Assembly (NCBI GenBank): GCA_014529385.2
Contig: CM043945.1
Location: 139,467,241-139,531,240 of the forward strand
Origin: Adiantum capillus-veneris
Lineage: Eukaryota; Streptophyta; Polypodiopsida; Polypodiales; Pteridaceae
Direction: 5' to 3'
Length of the DNA: 64,000 nt
Each line of letters begins with the position of its first letter. Position 1 is the stretch's first letter. Both the position numbers and the translations under genes were made by a program. Shown one piece after another: positions 42,019 to 55,009 of this stretch. The notes below the pieces were generated by a model. That model was not told the origin of the DNA and did not search any database. It saw only the letters and a program-made list of their open reading frames with translations.

Positions 42019-44364
42019 TGGTAAATGATGCACCTGATGTGAAAACTGCCCGAAAAGAGGAGAAACGAAGCAGGAACAATATGTGCTATATAGCACAAAC
42101 CATAGAATATTGTAAGGAACCTGTTACGCAAAAAACAACATTGACAAAAAATCTGCACAGAATGATAAAATAGCCTGTGTAGTACTGCCTGTAGTGGAAA
42201 CAGAGGCCGAGATGAGCCCGAATCAAAAATTTGAGCAGACTATGCTCTACGAGTTCTCTAAAAAAAAATTCAACCTGAAAATGCTCACTAAAGCTCACTG
42301 AAATCGGAGAAATGAGCAGGCGTGTGCTGGAGCAGCTGGCGACTGAGCTAGGGAGGATGCAACCTGCTTTCACACCAATTGTTGGAATTAGGGTTGCAGA
42401 GAAATTCATACAACTTGGAGAAGATGAAGGAAGCTCAAGGCACACAATAGAGAGTGTGTTACTTAGTGTGCAATGGAAAGATGGATATCCCTATAGTGAT
42501 GTGCGTATATACAATACACGGGGAGAAAAACCTCCTAAAGAGGAAAAAATTGCCCCAACGGTCCTAGTGTGTTCACACACATGACTACCATATGTATATG
42601 GTAACAATAATCACTTAGTTACTACTTCCTATTTATTTATGCTCAAACAAGATCTTAAGGAAACAAATAGTCACTTGGATGTTAAGTCTTTGTCTCGACG
42701 TAAGTTTCAAGTCTTTGTCTCGACGTAAGTTTCAAGTTAACTCCATCTTGGATGAATCCCCTTTGTTTTTTTGTATCAATTTCCATCCATGTGGCATATC
42801 CATGGAAGAGATGGGAATTCTATGTTCAAGAAACACGATCGTCACTTTTGTGAAGCTATCCCCTTATTCCCCCCTTCTTTGTAGTTGGAAAACAAACTTG
42901 AAGTAGACAAACTTGAAACGAACAATGCATATGCTCTATACAATTACCTTTACTTAAGTGTGATCCATGAGTAGTAAACACTAATATTTAGAATACATCC
43001 ACTTGTGATCTTAAGATAAATAATATAAAACTTTCTTTAATTGATTATACAAGATTAAATGATGGTTTAGGCAAGAGTAGAATCCTTCAATGAGTGATAG
43101 TCTAAGAGTAATTTGTGAAGTTCCTACAAGTGGACATACTAGTGTCCTGAAAAATGCTCATGCAATGGAGTACGAATGGTCAACAATTTCTTCTCAAGAT
43201 TGGGTTTAAGCTTACCTCTTGCTTCCCTGGAGAGGATTAATCACACAGTTAGGAGAGGATTAAAGATTTGGGATTTTCCAATTGGCAAGAGGGAAGGGAG
43301 GGAATGACCTTATTTGGAATGGGAATCTTTTTTCTCAAAGAAAACTCTTTTGGTAATGATAAACTTAGCCTTCAAAACTCAACTCCATTTTGAAAAAATG
43401 GATTTTAACTTAGTATGTCACTAAAACGTTTACACACATAATTTACGCAAAATCAAGAGTATTTCTTTTGGAGAAATAATAATTTCTCTTTTGAAAAATA
43501 AGAAAAAACAAATTTTTTACTTAGCTGCCTTTGATTTATCGCATTTACCTTTAAAAGAGTAACTTAAAAATCAATAAAAAGGTTTATGTGAGAGATTAAG
43601 GCATAATTAATGGTATTAGTCACCATTCAATCATGCATACTATTAGGTAAATATGATATACATTCACCTACGGTTAAAGAGAGTGCTTTCTACTCTCTCT
43701 CTCTCTCTCTCTCTATGCCATATTAGTCTCGTAATCTAAGAAACTTGAAATAACAAAACTTTAAATAACATTGTGTTATTGGTCATGAATTTAAGAAAGC
43801 ATTAAAGTAAATCACTTTCAAGAAAGTGCAATAGCATAAAGAGAACAAGAAAATATTACCTTAGTGTGTATATGGTAGAGTATTCTCCTCGACTTGGGAG
43901 AGTATTAAAGAAGTGTGTTGATGTAGTCGGTTTTTTTCCTCTTCACTTTACTTGGAGATGTGCTTAGCCCAAATGATACAATGACTTATGGTGAAAGGTG
44001 ATGCTTCTCTAATTGTGAAACGAATTCTTAGTTTTTGAGCTTGTAATAATGAAAGACTTAGATCGAAAGTTTCTATCATTCTTTAACGATTGGGAAAATT
44101 TGAGGAAGTACAACTCTATCACATCCCTAGAAAATAAAATCATGATGTAGACTTACTAGATCAAGAAGAAATCTCAAGTCAAAACGAAGTGCAAGTCATC
44201 ATTTTAGCTGCAACAATGAAGGGTACACAATATGGAGGCATGGAGTCCTTAGCACCTATGGGTAACTACATCTTAAACGGAGAATTTCTTAAAGATTTCA
44301 TGACTACACAAAGATGGAGGTTCATCAAGAAGGCAAGATCATTTCTTTGGTTGTGGGGGCTTTG
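42019..44364. other. No gene recognised
   Basis: The stretch just upstream (minus strand) of the copia gag should include its leader and LTR, but no second LTR is available for comparison. A (TC)n run lies at about 43691-43714. The short open frames have no domain signatures. Confidence 0.45.
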
Positions 44365-44911
44365 TACTAAAAGGGACTCATAAGGAAGATGGTGAAGAGT
44401 ACGCCAAAGTTATGGGATGGCTTCTTAGATGGGGCATTATGGGCATTTAGGTCAACTTACAAAGATGCTACATGGTTCACTCCATTCCACTTAGTGTATG
44501 TACAAGAAGCTTTGGAACCAATTAAGCTTCACATTCCTACTATAAAGCTTACAAGTAAGAAAGAACAAAAAGGAAATGAGGCATGGATCAATAGGATCCT
44601 CATTATAGTGTAGCTAGAGTAGAAAAGAGAGGCAGCACACAAGTGCTACGAGAACAAATCTTTGCAACTCAAGGAGAATCTTGAAGAGGGTATCAAAGAC
44701 AAAGGGATTAAAGATAAGATCCTAGTCCTTTGCTTCAATAGTACACTAGACAATAGGTTTGATGATAAGTTTGATAAAAAAATGGGAAGGGCCTTACATT
44801 GTGAAGAAAGATTATACATTCAGCTACTACCAATTGATGGATTTAGATAGAAAGGAGGAAGTCAACGGCTATTATCAACTCAAGCCTTGTCTAAGTCACA
44901 TCCTTACATGA
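44365..44911 (+). pseudogene. Ty3/gypsy integrase C-terminal end, fragment
   Basis: The frame GLIRKMVKSTPKLWDGFLDG, ALWAFRSTYKDATWFTPFHL, EALEPIKLHIPTI matches the same region of the minus-strand integrase at 7.5-7.9 kb. After two stops near 44611-44620 it continues KREAAHKCYE. An extra A near 44780 shifts the frame. Beyond it, WEGPYIVKKDYTFSYYQLMD and EVNGYYQLKPCLSHILT lead to a TGA at 44911. This tail resembles the chromatin- or DNA-binding end of gypsy integrases. It belongs to the same family as the 7.5-kb fragment, not to the 16-32 kb element. Confidence 0.75.
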
Positions 44912-45216
44912 GATTTGAAGATGAAAGAAGACAAAGAGAAAACAAGGGAGATATGCTACTATTGTTGAGCTTCTCATACATCGAAATCATGTGCAACTAG
45001 GCGTAGGACCTTTAAAGGAAAAGAGGCATCAAGAAGGAGAGGAACCTTGGAGGAAACATTGCAAAATTATCCACAACTTTCATTCCATTATGAGTCAATT
45101 GATGGTGCATGAATGAAACATCAACCAAAGGACAGGACTAAATGATAACTACTTTTTGATGCAGCTATCATGAGAAAAGAAATCTCAAAAATGCCAAACA
45201 TAGTCAGAATAAACCG

Positions 45217-45250
<34 letters not shown>

Positions 45251-46549
45251 TAGTTAAAATAAGTTAACTATGCATAGATAAAATGTTGGGATAAATATCC
45301 ATTGTCGATCTTTCTCATGGATATCCCACCTTTTAATTTATATTAACTTTAGATATGCATTATTGATTATAAGTGTGAGTTTGCATATGTATATTATAGT
45401 TGAGGGTATTTAAATAGATAAATAAAAATATCTTCACCTATACCTTTTTACTTTAAGCTTGCCCATATAACTTTCTACGCTACTCCTTGTATATATCCAT
45501 AGAGTAATAAATAAGGTAGGTAACATCTCCACATGCATGGAAAAACAGCTTTGGGAGGACTTATCTCAAAATGACATGTACATTTCTAGGGAAGTAAGGA
45601 GACTTGAATGCAAAGGACATGAGGTGATTGCCTCCACATTTGATTTCAAATGAGAAGCTATGCATTTCAAAGACCTACAAGCCTATACAAAACAATATAT
45701 TTTTGATGCTATAGGTTCTATGCAAAGTCATGGTGGACATATGGATAAAGGTTCACATAAAAAATTAGACATGTAAGATCTTTCAATGACATGTGTGCAT
45801 TTTTTACACTTTTCCACAAAACCCTAGATTGAATTTCATTGTCTCTCCTCTTTTTTGAGCCATTTGTTTCTCTCTCTCACCTCTTACACATAAAAAAAAG
45901 ACCCAAGGGCCAATGACCACCATGACTTCAAGGGTTTATTTGGGCCTCCCTAGGTCCTAAAATTCATTTTTACACTTCCAAATAGCCCATTATTTTTTTA
46001 CACAATTTTCTTTTGTCCTTACACACACACACCACCATTAGTAGCATGGGGAAAATCTAGCATGGAGAAGATCATTAGAATTAGCCATGGATGACATTGT
46101 ATATACCTTCATATTTTGCACCTCTCTACCATTAGTCATCTTTTTTTCTTTTCTTCTTCTCATGCACACATCTCCAATGCTCCAAAATTTTCTACTTTAT
46201 TGCACCTATGTCAAGATGACAAAAGGATGAAATTAGTGGAAGATCAACCAATTCAAGTGGATTCCAAGCATCAGATGTAAAATATATGGTGATCATTATT
46301 CAGTTCCTCAACACCGACGAACATGAGAGACTGTAATCCTACCCAATTTCTTCTTAATTTCTCATTTTACATATCCTACCATTGTACATTTCTATTTATA
46401 TCATGTAAAAGATACTAACTAGAGTTCTAACCTACTAACTTGCTAACCTCAAATCTAACCCTACCACGGATCTCTTCACCTACATCAGATTACTCCTAAA
46501 AGAATCTTTGCTATGTGTAATTAAAAGCGATCATTCAAATTCTAATCTT
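44912..46549. other. No gene recognised; (TA)n run
   Basis: A (TA)n microsatellite lies at about 45218-45246. The rest is AT-rich with no supported coding sequence. Part may be 3' LTR of the preceding gypsy fragment, but no matching copy exists here. Confidence 0.45.
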
Positions 46550-47249
46550 CTCCTAAATATATAAAGGGAGGGTCTCTCTTTGTAGTGAGATATACATGAT
46601 AAGAAGAAGTGATAGGTCTAGAGAATAAGAGTGTGAGAGGATGTGTGAGAGAGGCTATAAGCTTTGTGCAAGAAGCCTTGCATTATGCTATGCTAGTTTT
46701 GTGAGTGCAAATAGCCATAACCTTTGCCAATGCTTGATAAATCTACAAATGCAAAGTGCTTTACATAGTGTATGCTAAAGAAAAGAGAGGAGAGGAATTT
46801 GAGGTGGCTTCTACAAATTGTATGCTCACATTGGTGTCTTATCAAAGAAGAGGTGGTTTTGGGCTCCATGTCTTGATGGTTTTCCTTCTTCTTGTGTTTG
46901 TTAAATATCATGGAATTTTCACAAGTGTAAGTGTTTCAAGTATTCTTTTGTTTTTTTGGTTGTTTGATTGATGTTTGTGTGTATAGCCCTTGCCTTGCAT
47001 AAGCCATTGTAAGAGGGTTGCAAGGTGGAGAGGGCTCCCTTGGCCTTAAGAAAATGAATGGGGTGGCTAGGTTTTGAGTGTGCATTTTGTCTTGAATGGA
47101 ACCTGAAATTCTGAGCATTGTGGTGCCAATTTTGTTTAGTCTATGTGTTGTGGTTGTGTTTTAGTTGAGGTGCTCATATCACTTATCTGTTTTCTTAAAG
47201 CTTTGAGTATGCATGTTTGAAGGTTTTTGCAACATTGACTAAGAAACAT

Positions 47250-47282
<33 letters not shown>

Positions 47283-47819
47283 ACATCCTCACTCATGTCC
47301 TAGTTCATGACAACAAAAAACTAGGTGGTGCTGCTACATTTTTTCTAGATTTTGTGTGTGTTGTGTTTGGGGTTTGTGTGTTGTGTTTTGTGTTAGACCC
47401 TCAAGCCCTATGAGTAGCATGAGAGCCTTGAGTAGTGCCTAAAGGCCACTTATCTTGTTGCGTACCCCGAACCACCTCAATATTTCTAGTGGGAGTTTGA
47501 ATGCATATGGTTTATGCATGACTACCTCTTGAGAGTGCCTATACTCTATTGATACTCATTGGTGCATGTTTGAGCACATGTTCTACAGTTTGACAGTAAT
47601 GTTTTCCAATTTGGATATATGTTTTGTTGTAGATACTCACATTTGTTCGGCCGCCCACTATATGCACATGCACATTCCTTATTCTTCATATACACAAAAA
47701 TAAGGAGACCTTCACCACCTTCTTGGAGGTTGATCCACCCACCTAGTGTGTCTTTTACTCTTCTCCAGACTCGCACTCCGCATGCACTACGCATTCCTTC
47801 CGCACCTAACGCTCTCACA
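46550..47819 (+). repeat. LTR-like region ending at a primer-binding site
   Basis: ATATATAAAGG at about 46556-46566 is a TATA box. A transcribed-looking stretch with a (CT)n run at 47250-47280 follows and ends ...CTCTCACA at 47819, two bases before a primer-binding site. This is the arrangement of a 5' LTR on the plus strand. Its start is not defined and no 3' LTR is seen, so the call is an inference. Confidence 0.5.
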
Positions 47820-47821
47820 AG

Positions 47822-47833
47822 TGGTATTAGAGC
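47822..47833 (+). promoter_or_regulatory. Primer-binding site, tRNA-iMet type
   Basis: TGGTATTAGAGC, one base different from the canonical TGGTATCAGAGC, followed by TTTGGTTT. It marks the start of a retrotransposon internal region. No gag is recognisable downstream. Confidence 0.7.
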
Positions 47834-49560
47834 TTTGGTTTTTTGTGGATGTAGTGCGATAGTCAAGTCTATGGCTTTTCAATGACAATAATATTGATGG
47901 TAGTAGATTCAAGAGAAGGGAGAAGGGAGCAGCTTAGCAACATGTGCGCATCACATGTTTGCAAAGAGCGGTTTTGCTTGTGTACACAAAATCTTTTATG
48001 CCAGCATTGTGTGCATACAGATTGCAGTGCAAGAAAAGTCCAAATTGTAGATGTGAGCTTAGGCATGCATATTCATCTTGTATAGAGCCTATGCAACAAG
48101 CCATTGTTGAATTTTATAGAGAAGAAGAAATAGCAGGAAGTGTTGCATTATGTTTTTGTTGTTTTCGGCTCTAAAAACAATGTTTTTGCATATGTTCGTC
48201 GTAAGGAGTCAGATAGATATGATCCAGCAGTCTATCTTGGCACATTTTGGATGCAATAGTGATGTCCATTTTCTAAAATTCTGATAGAGTTGTAGTAGGT
48301 GTAACGCTAGCAAGTTTGTGTTGCGCTTTTGGGCAAAAAATGGATGTTTTGCATATCTCTCAGACCTAAACTTGGATATATGTGATACAAGAGTCTATCC
48401 TGGTCTTTTTGCATGTTCCCGATGCACTACTTATATCATAATTTTAAAATTTTGAGCACTAAATTTCTTGCAGCCTCCTACAATAACCTTGACAGTTTGA
48501 TTCTACATTGTAGAGCATTGTGCAATTTGCATCTATGTCTATCTATAGCACACAATGGTTTTATTTAAGAGGAAATTCACCTTGATTTCGTGTATACGAG
48601 TGCTGCTTTGGGATGTGCTTTTGGATTGTTACGCATTCGGATGCGGATTTGTACACATTGTATGACAGTGTGGGGCATTCCAAAGAGTGGTTTTAGCACG
48701 ATTTTGTGTAATTTATGCTATGTTTGTATTGATGGATACAGCTTGAGATAGGTATATCTTGCAAATACCAGGCTCGCATGTATACAGGTATTTTCAGACA
48801 TGTGGAGTTGTCCATAGAGCTACTGATGCAGGAGTGAGATCGGCTGCCATGCTTATGATACATTTTTCGCAGATTGATCGAATAGGCACACACAACCTAG
48901 CTGAACACCTAGCCAGACACAACATTTGTACTCTATTATTTTTTACGCTAGCGTAGTGTTACTCTCTATAAATACTGATTCGAGAGTAGAAAGTCAATCC
49001 CCTGAGTTGTAATTCTATCATGACATTTGTAAAAGTCCGTGTGAGCACTAGCGATTTACAAATCCCTATGTATAAAGGTCAATAACTTTAATGTAAAAAG
49101 AAGGCATATCTTTTGGAGAAGAAAGGAGCTCCGCAAAACATACACTCAAGCTACTAAGTTGCTGCAAATTGTTATCAACTTTTCTAATGATTGGGTAGGC
49201 CGTTTTCAAATTTGAAACTTGCATTGTATTCCTCTCTCTTTTCTCTTTCATTCAAATGTAAGCATGTTTTGACCATATGAGAGTGTTCCTAGACCATAGG
49301 CTAGCCTTTTTGTATAGTTCTGTTGTAATTTCTAGGACCTTTTTCATGATGGATTGTGATTTGAGTATCTTATTGGATTGTGACCAGAATTGGTAGGATA
49401 GTTCCCTAGGTGTCTTAGACCTCCTCCTAAAGTTCCGTTGCATTTTGAGTCCGTTTGAGTTCCAAAATGACATGATGACCTAGAGCGGTGAGAAAGAAGA
49501 TAGGCAAATGTCCATGATCATTGAATGGAAGTTTGCTTATTAAGTTGTTGTGTTTGGTTG
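47834..49560. other. No gene; decayed retroelement interior
   Basis: No gag or pol motif follows the primer-binding site. Two loosely related stretches (near 48220-48290 and 48380-48450, both with AGTCTATC and GATGCA) hint at internal duplication. A TATA-like CTATAAATAC is at about 48965. Confidence 0.4.
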
Positions 49561-49564
49561 TTAA

Positions 49565-50893
49565 CACTAGGTTGGTAATGGGACACTTTTATGTCCTGGG
49601 ACATTTTTATGTCCTGTTAAGTGACCATTTTCCTTGAATTATGTCAAGAGTTTCAAAATGGATTTTGAGGTACTATCTGTCTAGAAAGTTGTCTCATGAG
49701 CTGAAAAAAACTCCACATTTTTTGGAATATCAATTCCATCTTTAACCTTGTCCTTGCACAACATTTCACAACCTAAACTGTGTGAAAAAACGGTTGGCTT
49801 TTTTCAACTTTTTGCAACTATACCACTCCAGAATTCATGTTTGTGAGGTCTATAATGCTAGAGAACTATCTTTAGTAGTCATCAACATGTCCTGATGCTT
49901 CTAGGGAGAAATAAATGTTAAAGTTGTAAGTTATAACCAAATTACGAAAATTGTTAAATCCTGTTTTTTAGCCAATTTTAGCTCTTCTATGATTTTTTTG
50001 GTGGCTTTCATGATATCCAAATGCAGTTTTGATTTTCTATGTCGCATATTGTAACATAAAGCTAATATTCCTTGAGTTTTGGGGCACCTAATACCCTATT
50101 TTGCATAGTAGACAACGATGGTTGATTTTTTCAATTATAGAAGAAAATGAAACATTCTAGTATATCAAGTATAGCTTTTTCAATATTGTTAGTTTCTTGT
50201 GACAACTACATGCATTTTGTAGGTAGTAACCATATCTAGTCATAAGGATCAAATTTGCCTAGATATTGAATAGTTTCTATGGGATTCTACAACTCATAAT
50301 GTTGAACCCAATTTTTTCATGTTTGCTATATTTAGCACTTCATCTTTGTCCCCAAGATTCCCCTTGGTAAGAGATGTATTATTATTTTGACATGCTCCAT
50401 GGCTCCTTATGAACCTAAAGGACAATAGGGAACTAAGAAAACATGCATATATTATTTGTATTGAGCGTGGCTATAGAAACTTTGGTGATAGGTTTGCAGA
50501 ATGGTAAAAATTCGACCTTTTTGTACCTATTTATTTTGGCAAAACAAAAAATAGTGAGTGAGAAGCAATGATATGTTCTAATCACCAACCCATTGAAGTT
50601 AACTAGGGAATTTATCTCAGGTCCTATAAAAATCCCTAATCTTATTTTTATGCAACAAAACGTAAGAAATGACTGTTTTGATGAAAATGTACTGGTCCAT
50701 CAACTTTGGAGGCTTGGTGTGACCAAAAGATGAGAAATTTTACAAGTTTCTTATTTTTTACATGTGTAGTAGGCCTTGAAGTATAACCTCATGAAAGGAT
50801 TTTACAAAATGAGTGGATCTACTATGGTTTTGGAGGTTTCTTACAAAACCTTGAAAGGACACTTTTATGTCCTGTTAGGTTACCAACCTAGTG
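49565..50893. mobile_element. 1,329-bp TTAA-bounded DNA transposon, copy 2
   Basis: The ends are CACTAGGTTGGTAA and TTACCAACCTAGTG, a perfect 14-bp inverted repeat. TTAA is directly outside on both sides (49561-49564, 50894-50897). The body is nearly identical to copy 1 at 11670-12983 over its full length and in the same orientation. At the left end an 18-19 bp phrase (GGACACTTTTATGTCCTG) is duplicated in tandem compared with copy 1. The frame matching the 96-codon ORF of copy 1 is conserved except for one TGA. No known transposase is recognisable, so it must be mobilised by another element's enzyme. Confidence 0.88.
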
Positions 50894-51565
50894 TTAAGGT
50901 TTACTTCTTGAGATTGAAAACCTCATAAGAGTCTCCGTGCCCCATCTAGGTCACTTCCTTGAGTATTGACATTATATTAGTGTTAGATAGCTATGCTATA
51001 GACTTCCATCGCAGCGACCCGCTAACATTGTCACCACTGTCGGGGAATGATCCTTAGATGTTGAGTGACCTACTGCAGATTTAGAGTGTTATTTTCCAAA
51101 GATGTCTTTCCATTCCATTTACACCTTAGCAATGAAGCAACTAGACACGGATTTTAGTGCTTCGTAGAGTTTAAACGTCGAGAACTTGCTAGATCTATAC
51201 TCAAGAGGTAAAGAGGGTTGTGATATGATATCCAAAAGAATTTCATTCTTTGATTTTCTCTATGCTTTTGGAGTACTATAGGATTTTTCGTTACGATTTT
51301 GTTTCGTACCATTTTGTTTGTTTTTGTTTCATGTTTTATTTTATTGATTAGGAGTAGGGTAAGTAGAAACTACTAGCATTAAATTTGGGTTTAAAGATCA
51401 GAGAAGAAAAGGGTGAAAACCATATTTTGAAAAAAACGACCATAAAACTATAAATTTGATGGTCATAACTCAAAAACTGTCCTAAATTCAATAATAAGTG
51501 CAAAAGCGGCATAGCCAAACCACGAAGAGTGAATCTAGAAAGTATGAGCAAATTTTGTGGAGAAA

Positions 51566-51583
51566 CATGGATCACGATCCATG
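51566..51583. repeat. 18-bp imperfect palindrome, copy 2 of 3
   Basis: CATGGATCACGATCCATG, compare 4445-4462. Confidence 0.7.
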
Positions 51584-51835
51584 TCCCCCAAAGAGCGCTT
51601 TTGCAAAAAAATTGATCAATGACATTGTGCATCTGTGGGACATTGCTCTGATCAGGTTTCTTTCGAAAGAAAAACTCAAAAATCACATAAGAACTGAACA
51701 ACAAAACAAGCATTTTAGACACAAAATTTGGGTTTTCCAACTTTTTGGGATCCATATCAAAAAATAAGTGAAAATCTAACATCTACAGAGTACATGCATA
51801 CTACTGACCAAATTTCATGTTCAGAAGTGGTGGAA

Positions 51836-51853
51836 CGTGGATTGCGATCCATG
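51836..51853. repeat. 18-bp imperfect palindrome, copy 3 of 3
   Basis: CGTGGATTGCGATCCATG, compare 4445-4462 and 51566-51583. Confidence 0.7.
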
Positions 51854-52570
51854 TCTCCCATGACCACTTGGAGCTAAGAATTGACCAATGGGTGGCTGAT
51901 ACAATTTGGAAAAACTTTCCCTAAAGGGATCATATCAAAAAACTAAAAAAAATTGGTCAAAATAGCCAAACACAAAAAATAGTCAAAAATCGCGAGAAGT
52001 TGTTTTTCTCATCAGGATGGACCCGAGGATAAATGTTACGTGTTCAAAATTTCCACGAAACATAAACACTATGACATAATTTGTAGCCAAAAACACTATG
52101 TTATGGTTACAAACCATACACTATGGTTGAAAGCATGCAATGGTGGTACAAAAGAAGCACCTTTTTTGTTTGTACCTAGTTGGTACTTCTACAAAAGCAA
52201 GAGGTTTTTTTGGAGGGAACCGTTTTCAGCCTCTAAAATTAAATGGTGTAGGAGGGAAGCTAGTAAAAATAAAAAATCCAGTGACCACTCCGTTTGAAGA
52301 GACATCCTGGGTGGGGCCAATGATGGATTGGAGTTATAGCACGTTTGAAGTCGTGTGACATGGCATGTGTGTCCTTTGTAGTACCAATGGCTTTTCATTG
52401 TGGTTCTCGACTACGTAACACTGTCACAAAGCTCTCACGCATCACCTTCAGGATTCCTCTGTGCAGCTAGCGTGGTCTCGTGCTGTGCACCCGTGCCACA
52501 ATGAGGACGCCCGTGACGAAGTCTGCCTGGTGACAAGGGGTCACTTGACAAAGGCAAGAAGACCAGGACA

Positions 52571-52727
52571 ATGGATGCAACCTCCCCCCTCAAAGGCACA
52601 AAGTCTCCCCGAAGCATCAACACACCGAAGAGAAGGGCTAGCAAGGGGAGCTTTTCTGTGGAGAAAGCAGTAAAGTCTGCAACCCCTTTTGAAGAGGATG
52701 ATAATCGATCTTCAACTAAAACAAGAG
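52571..52727 (+). CDS. Possible first exon, Lys/Ser-rich, unknown gene
   Basis: The frame from the ATG at 52571 reads MDATSPLKGTKSPRSINTPK and continues basic and Ser-rich to about 52727, where a weak GT donor is possible. The composition fits an N-terminal, disordered nuclear segment. It could be the first exon of the gene whose next exon starts at 54110 (inference). There is no homology that I recognise. Confidence 0.25.
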
Positions 52728-52799
52728 GTTGGTGTTTCTATGTTGTCATGTCATGTTACAGGATTTGATTTTGTTTCATCAGAGGTAGCTATGTCAAAG

Positions 52800-53810
52800 G
52801 TTGTAAATTCATTGCGTGCAAGTTTATGTATTATTTCTTGCTCAAGAGCCTTGCATTATGCATTCATGAAATCATATGCGCCTTGAACCCCCGGGGGATT
52901 CACCATGGAAAACTTACAGCACCACGTAAGTGCAGGGGAGGGGGGTTTTTTTACAAGTTACATAAGAGTATAAGCTAGGGGAAGGCCCTGAATAATTTAT
53001 CTCCCAAGCTTAAAAACAAGGGAGGGGGGTATAATATTTGGGGGGGGGGAGGGGGGAACTAATCCGCATTGATTACTTGTAACGATTGGTCACTATTGTG
53101 CACAAGAACTCGGATGAATTTTGGGGAAGTTTTTTATCGGGTCATAGATTAATTTTGCATCAATCCGGTCATAGATAAGGTCTGATTTGGAGCAGGTCAA
53201 GGGTTGATTTATACCAGCTTTGGATGGGTCAAAATTGGACAAGTAGCCAGAGTGCAGGTTGATTGGACACATAATTTAAAAGTAAAACTAAGACACATTG
53301 ATGGTACATCTAGTTATCAACATAAGTGGTTCCTTAGTATGTTGCCAGTCACTATGCTACACACTCTTTGACTATCTTTACTCAATTAGATCATGTGAGA
53401 CCTAAATTTTATATGTAACATAGGGGTATGATAGTTTTCTTTATTGATTGTCGTATAAGAGTAGAAAGGGGGGTCATATTCCTTAATGTGATTCTTATAT
53501 AGGGGTTTTATCAAAGTTGTCCGCTCGCAGGTGGCGTCTCGTTTTGTATATAGAGTGAATCCCCCGGGCTTGAACCGAACACAATTTCAGGAGAAATTTC
53601 AACAATTGCACGAGTGTATTATTTCATCTATGCATTGCATGTAAGTCAATTTTGTTTCTTCCTCAAGAGCTTTGCATTTATATCCTCTTTTTGCATTGCA
53701 TGCATTCATGATTCAAGCATATGTGCCTTCAGCCGAACACAATCTTAGGATATTTTTCAACAATTGCGAATGTATCGTTTTGTCTATGCATCTATGCAGA
53801 ACGGTCTTCT
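52800..53810 (+). repeat. Tandem duplication, first copy interrupted by a miniature element
   Basis: A stretch containing GCATTCATGAAATCATATGC, CGAACACAATTTCAGG and TTTCAACAATTG (52857-52889 plus 53569-53650) is repeated in diverged form at about 53690-53810. The second copy lacks the 679-bp insertion. The two copies thus give filled and empty versions of one site. Confidence 0.75.
52890..53568. mobile_element. 679-bp miniature inverted-repeat element
   Basis: The ends CCCGGGGGATTCAC and GTGAATCCCCCGGG form a perfect 14-bp inverted repeat. CTTGAACC flanks both sides (52882-52889 and 53569-53576), an 8-bp target duplication. A diverged tandem copy of the flanking sequence near 53716 (GTGCCTTCAGCCGAACACAA) represents the empty site, which confirms the borders. 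No transposase is encoded; G runs lie at 52935-53060. An 8-bp duplication fits hAT, but the ends are not of the CAGGG type, so the superfamily is open. Confidence 0.85.
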
Positions 53811-54109
53811 TGTATCCATATAATCATACCCTATAGGACAAGAGGGTTTACTAAGAAAATGAGGAATTTTAGAGTTCAAAATATGGTACTGTACAATGAT
53901 AACTCTGTATAGCCTCAAATTTGGTCAGTACCAAATGGTGCATTGGCAAGATCATCTGTGTGACCAAAGGGCTATTTAGGGTGCAGGGTTTAGTTTGAAA
54001 TTTTTGAAATGTTGCCAATAGAATTTCATTTAGAAAGCATGCTTGGGTATTTTGAATTGGTAGACGGAGGGCATGTCTAACATTTGAGCTTTGTGTTTTC
54101 ACATTGCAG

Positions 54110-55000
54110 GCAAAAACAAAATGGAAGAATATCCTATTTTGACCAAGTGCTGTTATATAGACGAGGAGCTTCACGAAGAGTATGGTCTCAGCATGGAGGG
54201 GGTGCTTGCAAAGGATATTAGGGATAAAGACCTCCCTCATGACAAGTGGATGACGGCGTTCAAGCAAAGCTACCAGAAGAATGTAAAGATCTACTTGAAT
54301 CACGTGCACCCAAGACTCCTTGAAGATTGCAGGTTCCTCTTCCACAAGGTATATCAAGCTCCTCCATCTTGTGGGGAAATCAATGCGAAGTTTGCGCGTT
54401 GCTATGCTTTTGAGAGATGCCATGCGGCAACAAAGGACCCTGCACGCCATAAAGTCGCATGGGCGAGGTTAGAGAGGCAGCACTGAACATGTGTGCCAGC
54501 CACCCAGGAGAGTTGTAGTGGAAGGTCGAAGCTTGGCGAAGGGAAAATGGTGCCTCCCACGGTGGTTTAGGGTCATCTATTAAGAATCCCCGCCTTACGC
54601 AAAGTGGTAGTAACCTATGTACAGAGTTAGACCCCCCACATCTTCACGTAGAGTCAGCTAATTATGTTACACAATTGGGAAGTATTGTTGAGGGAGTGCC
54701 TCAAAAAAGTGCAGCTGCATCGGACAGGTTGAAAGAATCTCTGTAGCAGAACAAGGAAAGATTGATGAGAACCAAGGGTTCCATGCTGTTCTTAAGCGGA
54801 TAAAGGATGACATAGAGCACTATGAAGTGCAGCTTGCAAAACAAAAGAAGGAAAACCCTTTCAATGAGGAGGACATCAAAGAGGTTGAGGCTGATATGGG
54901 AGCCAGTCGATGCATCCTTCGCTGACTTGGAAACACTGAGGACATGCTGAAGCTAGAGAAGGAGGTTCATTTACAACAAGTAATTCCTATCATGTCTTAA
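54110..55000 (+). pseudogene. Coding exon and following decayed frames, unknown gene
   Basis: An acceptor CATTGCAG at 54102-54109 precedes the ATG at 54121. The frame runs MEEYPILTKCCYIDEELHEE, LPHDKWMTAFKQSYQKNVKI, YLNHVHPRLLEDCRFLFHKV, GEINAKFARCYAFERCHAAT, RHKVAWARLERQ and stops at 54486 (121 codons from the ATG). Coding-like sequence continues in other frames: SNLCTELDPPHLHVESANYV near 54610-54670, and a coiled-coil part FHAVLKRIKDDIEHYEVQLA, KKENPFNEEDIKEVEADMG near 54780-54910, with stops at 54744 and 54922. I do not recognise the family. It is either a multi-exon gene with introns I cannot place or a decayed one. Confidence 0.5.
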
Positions 55001-55009
55001 GAAATTGGT

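Larger units (their letters stand above)
50898..52570. other. No gene recognised; two copies of a short palindrome
   Basis: Two diverged segments about 270 bp apart each carry the palindrome listed at 51566 and 51836 followed by TGTC(C/T)CCC. Open frames near 51500 and 52140 have no domain signature. Around 52140-52360 the composition looks mildly coding but I cannot support a gene. Confidence 0.45.
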
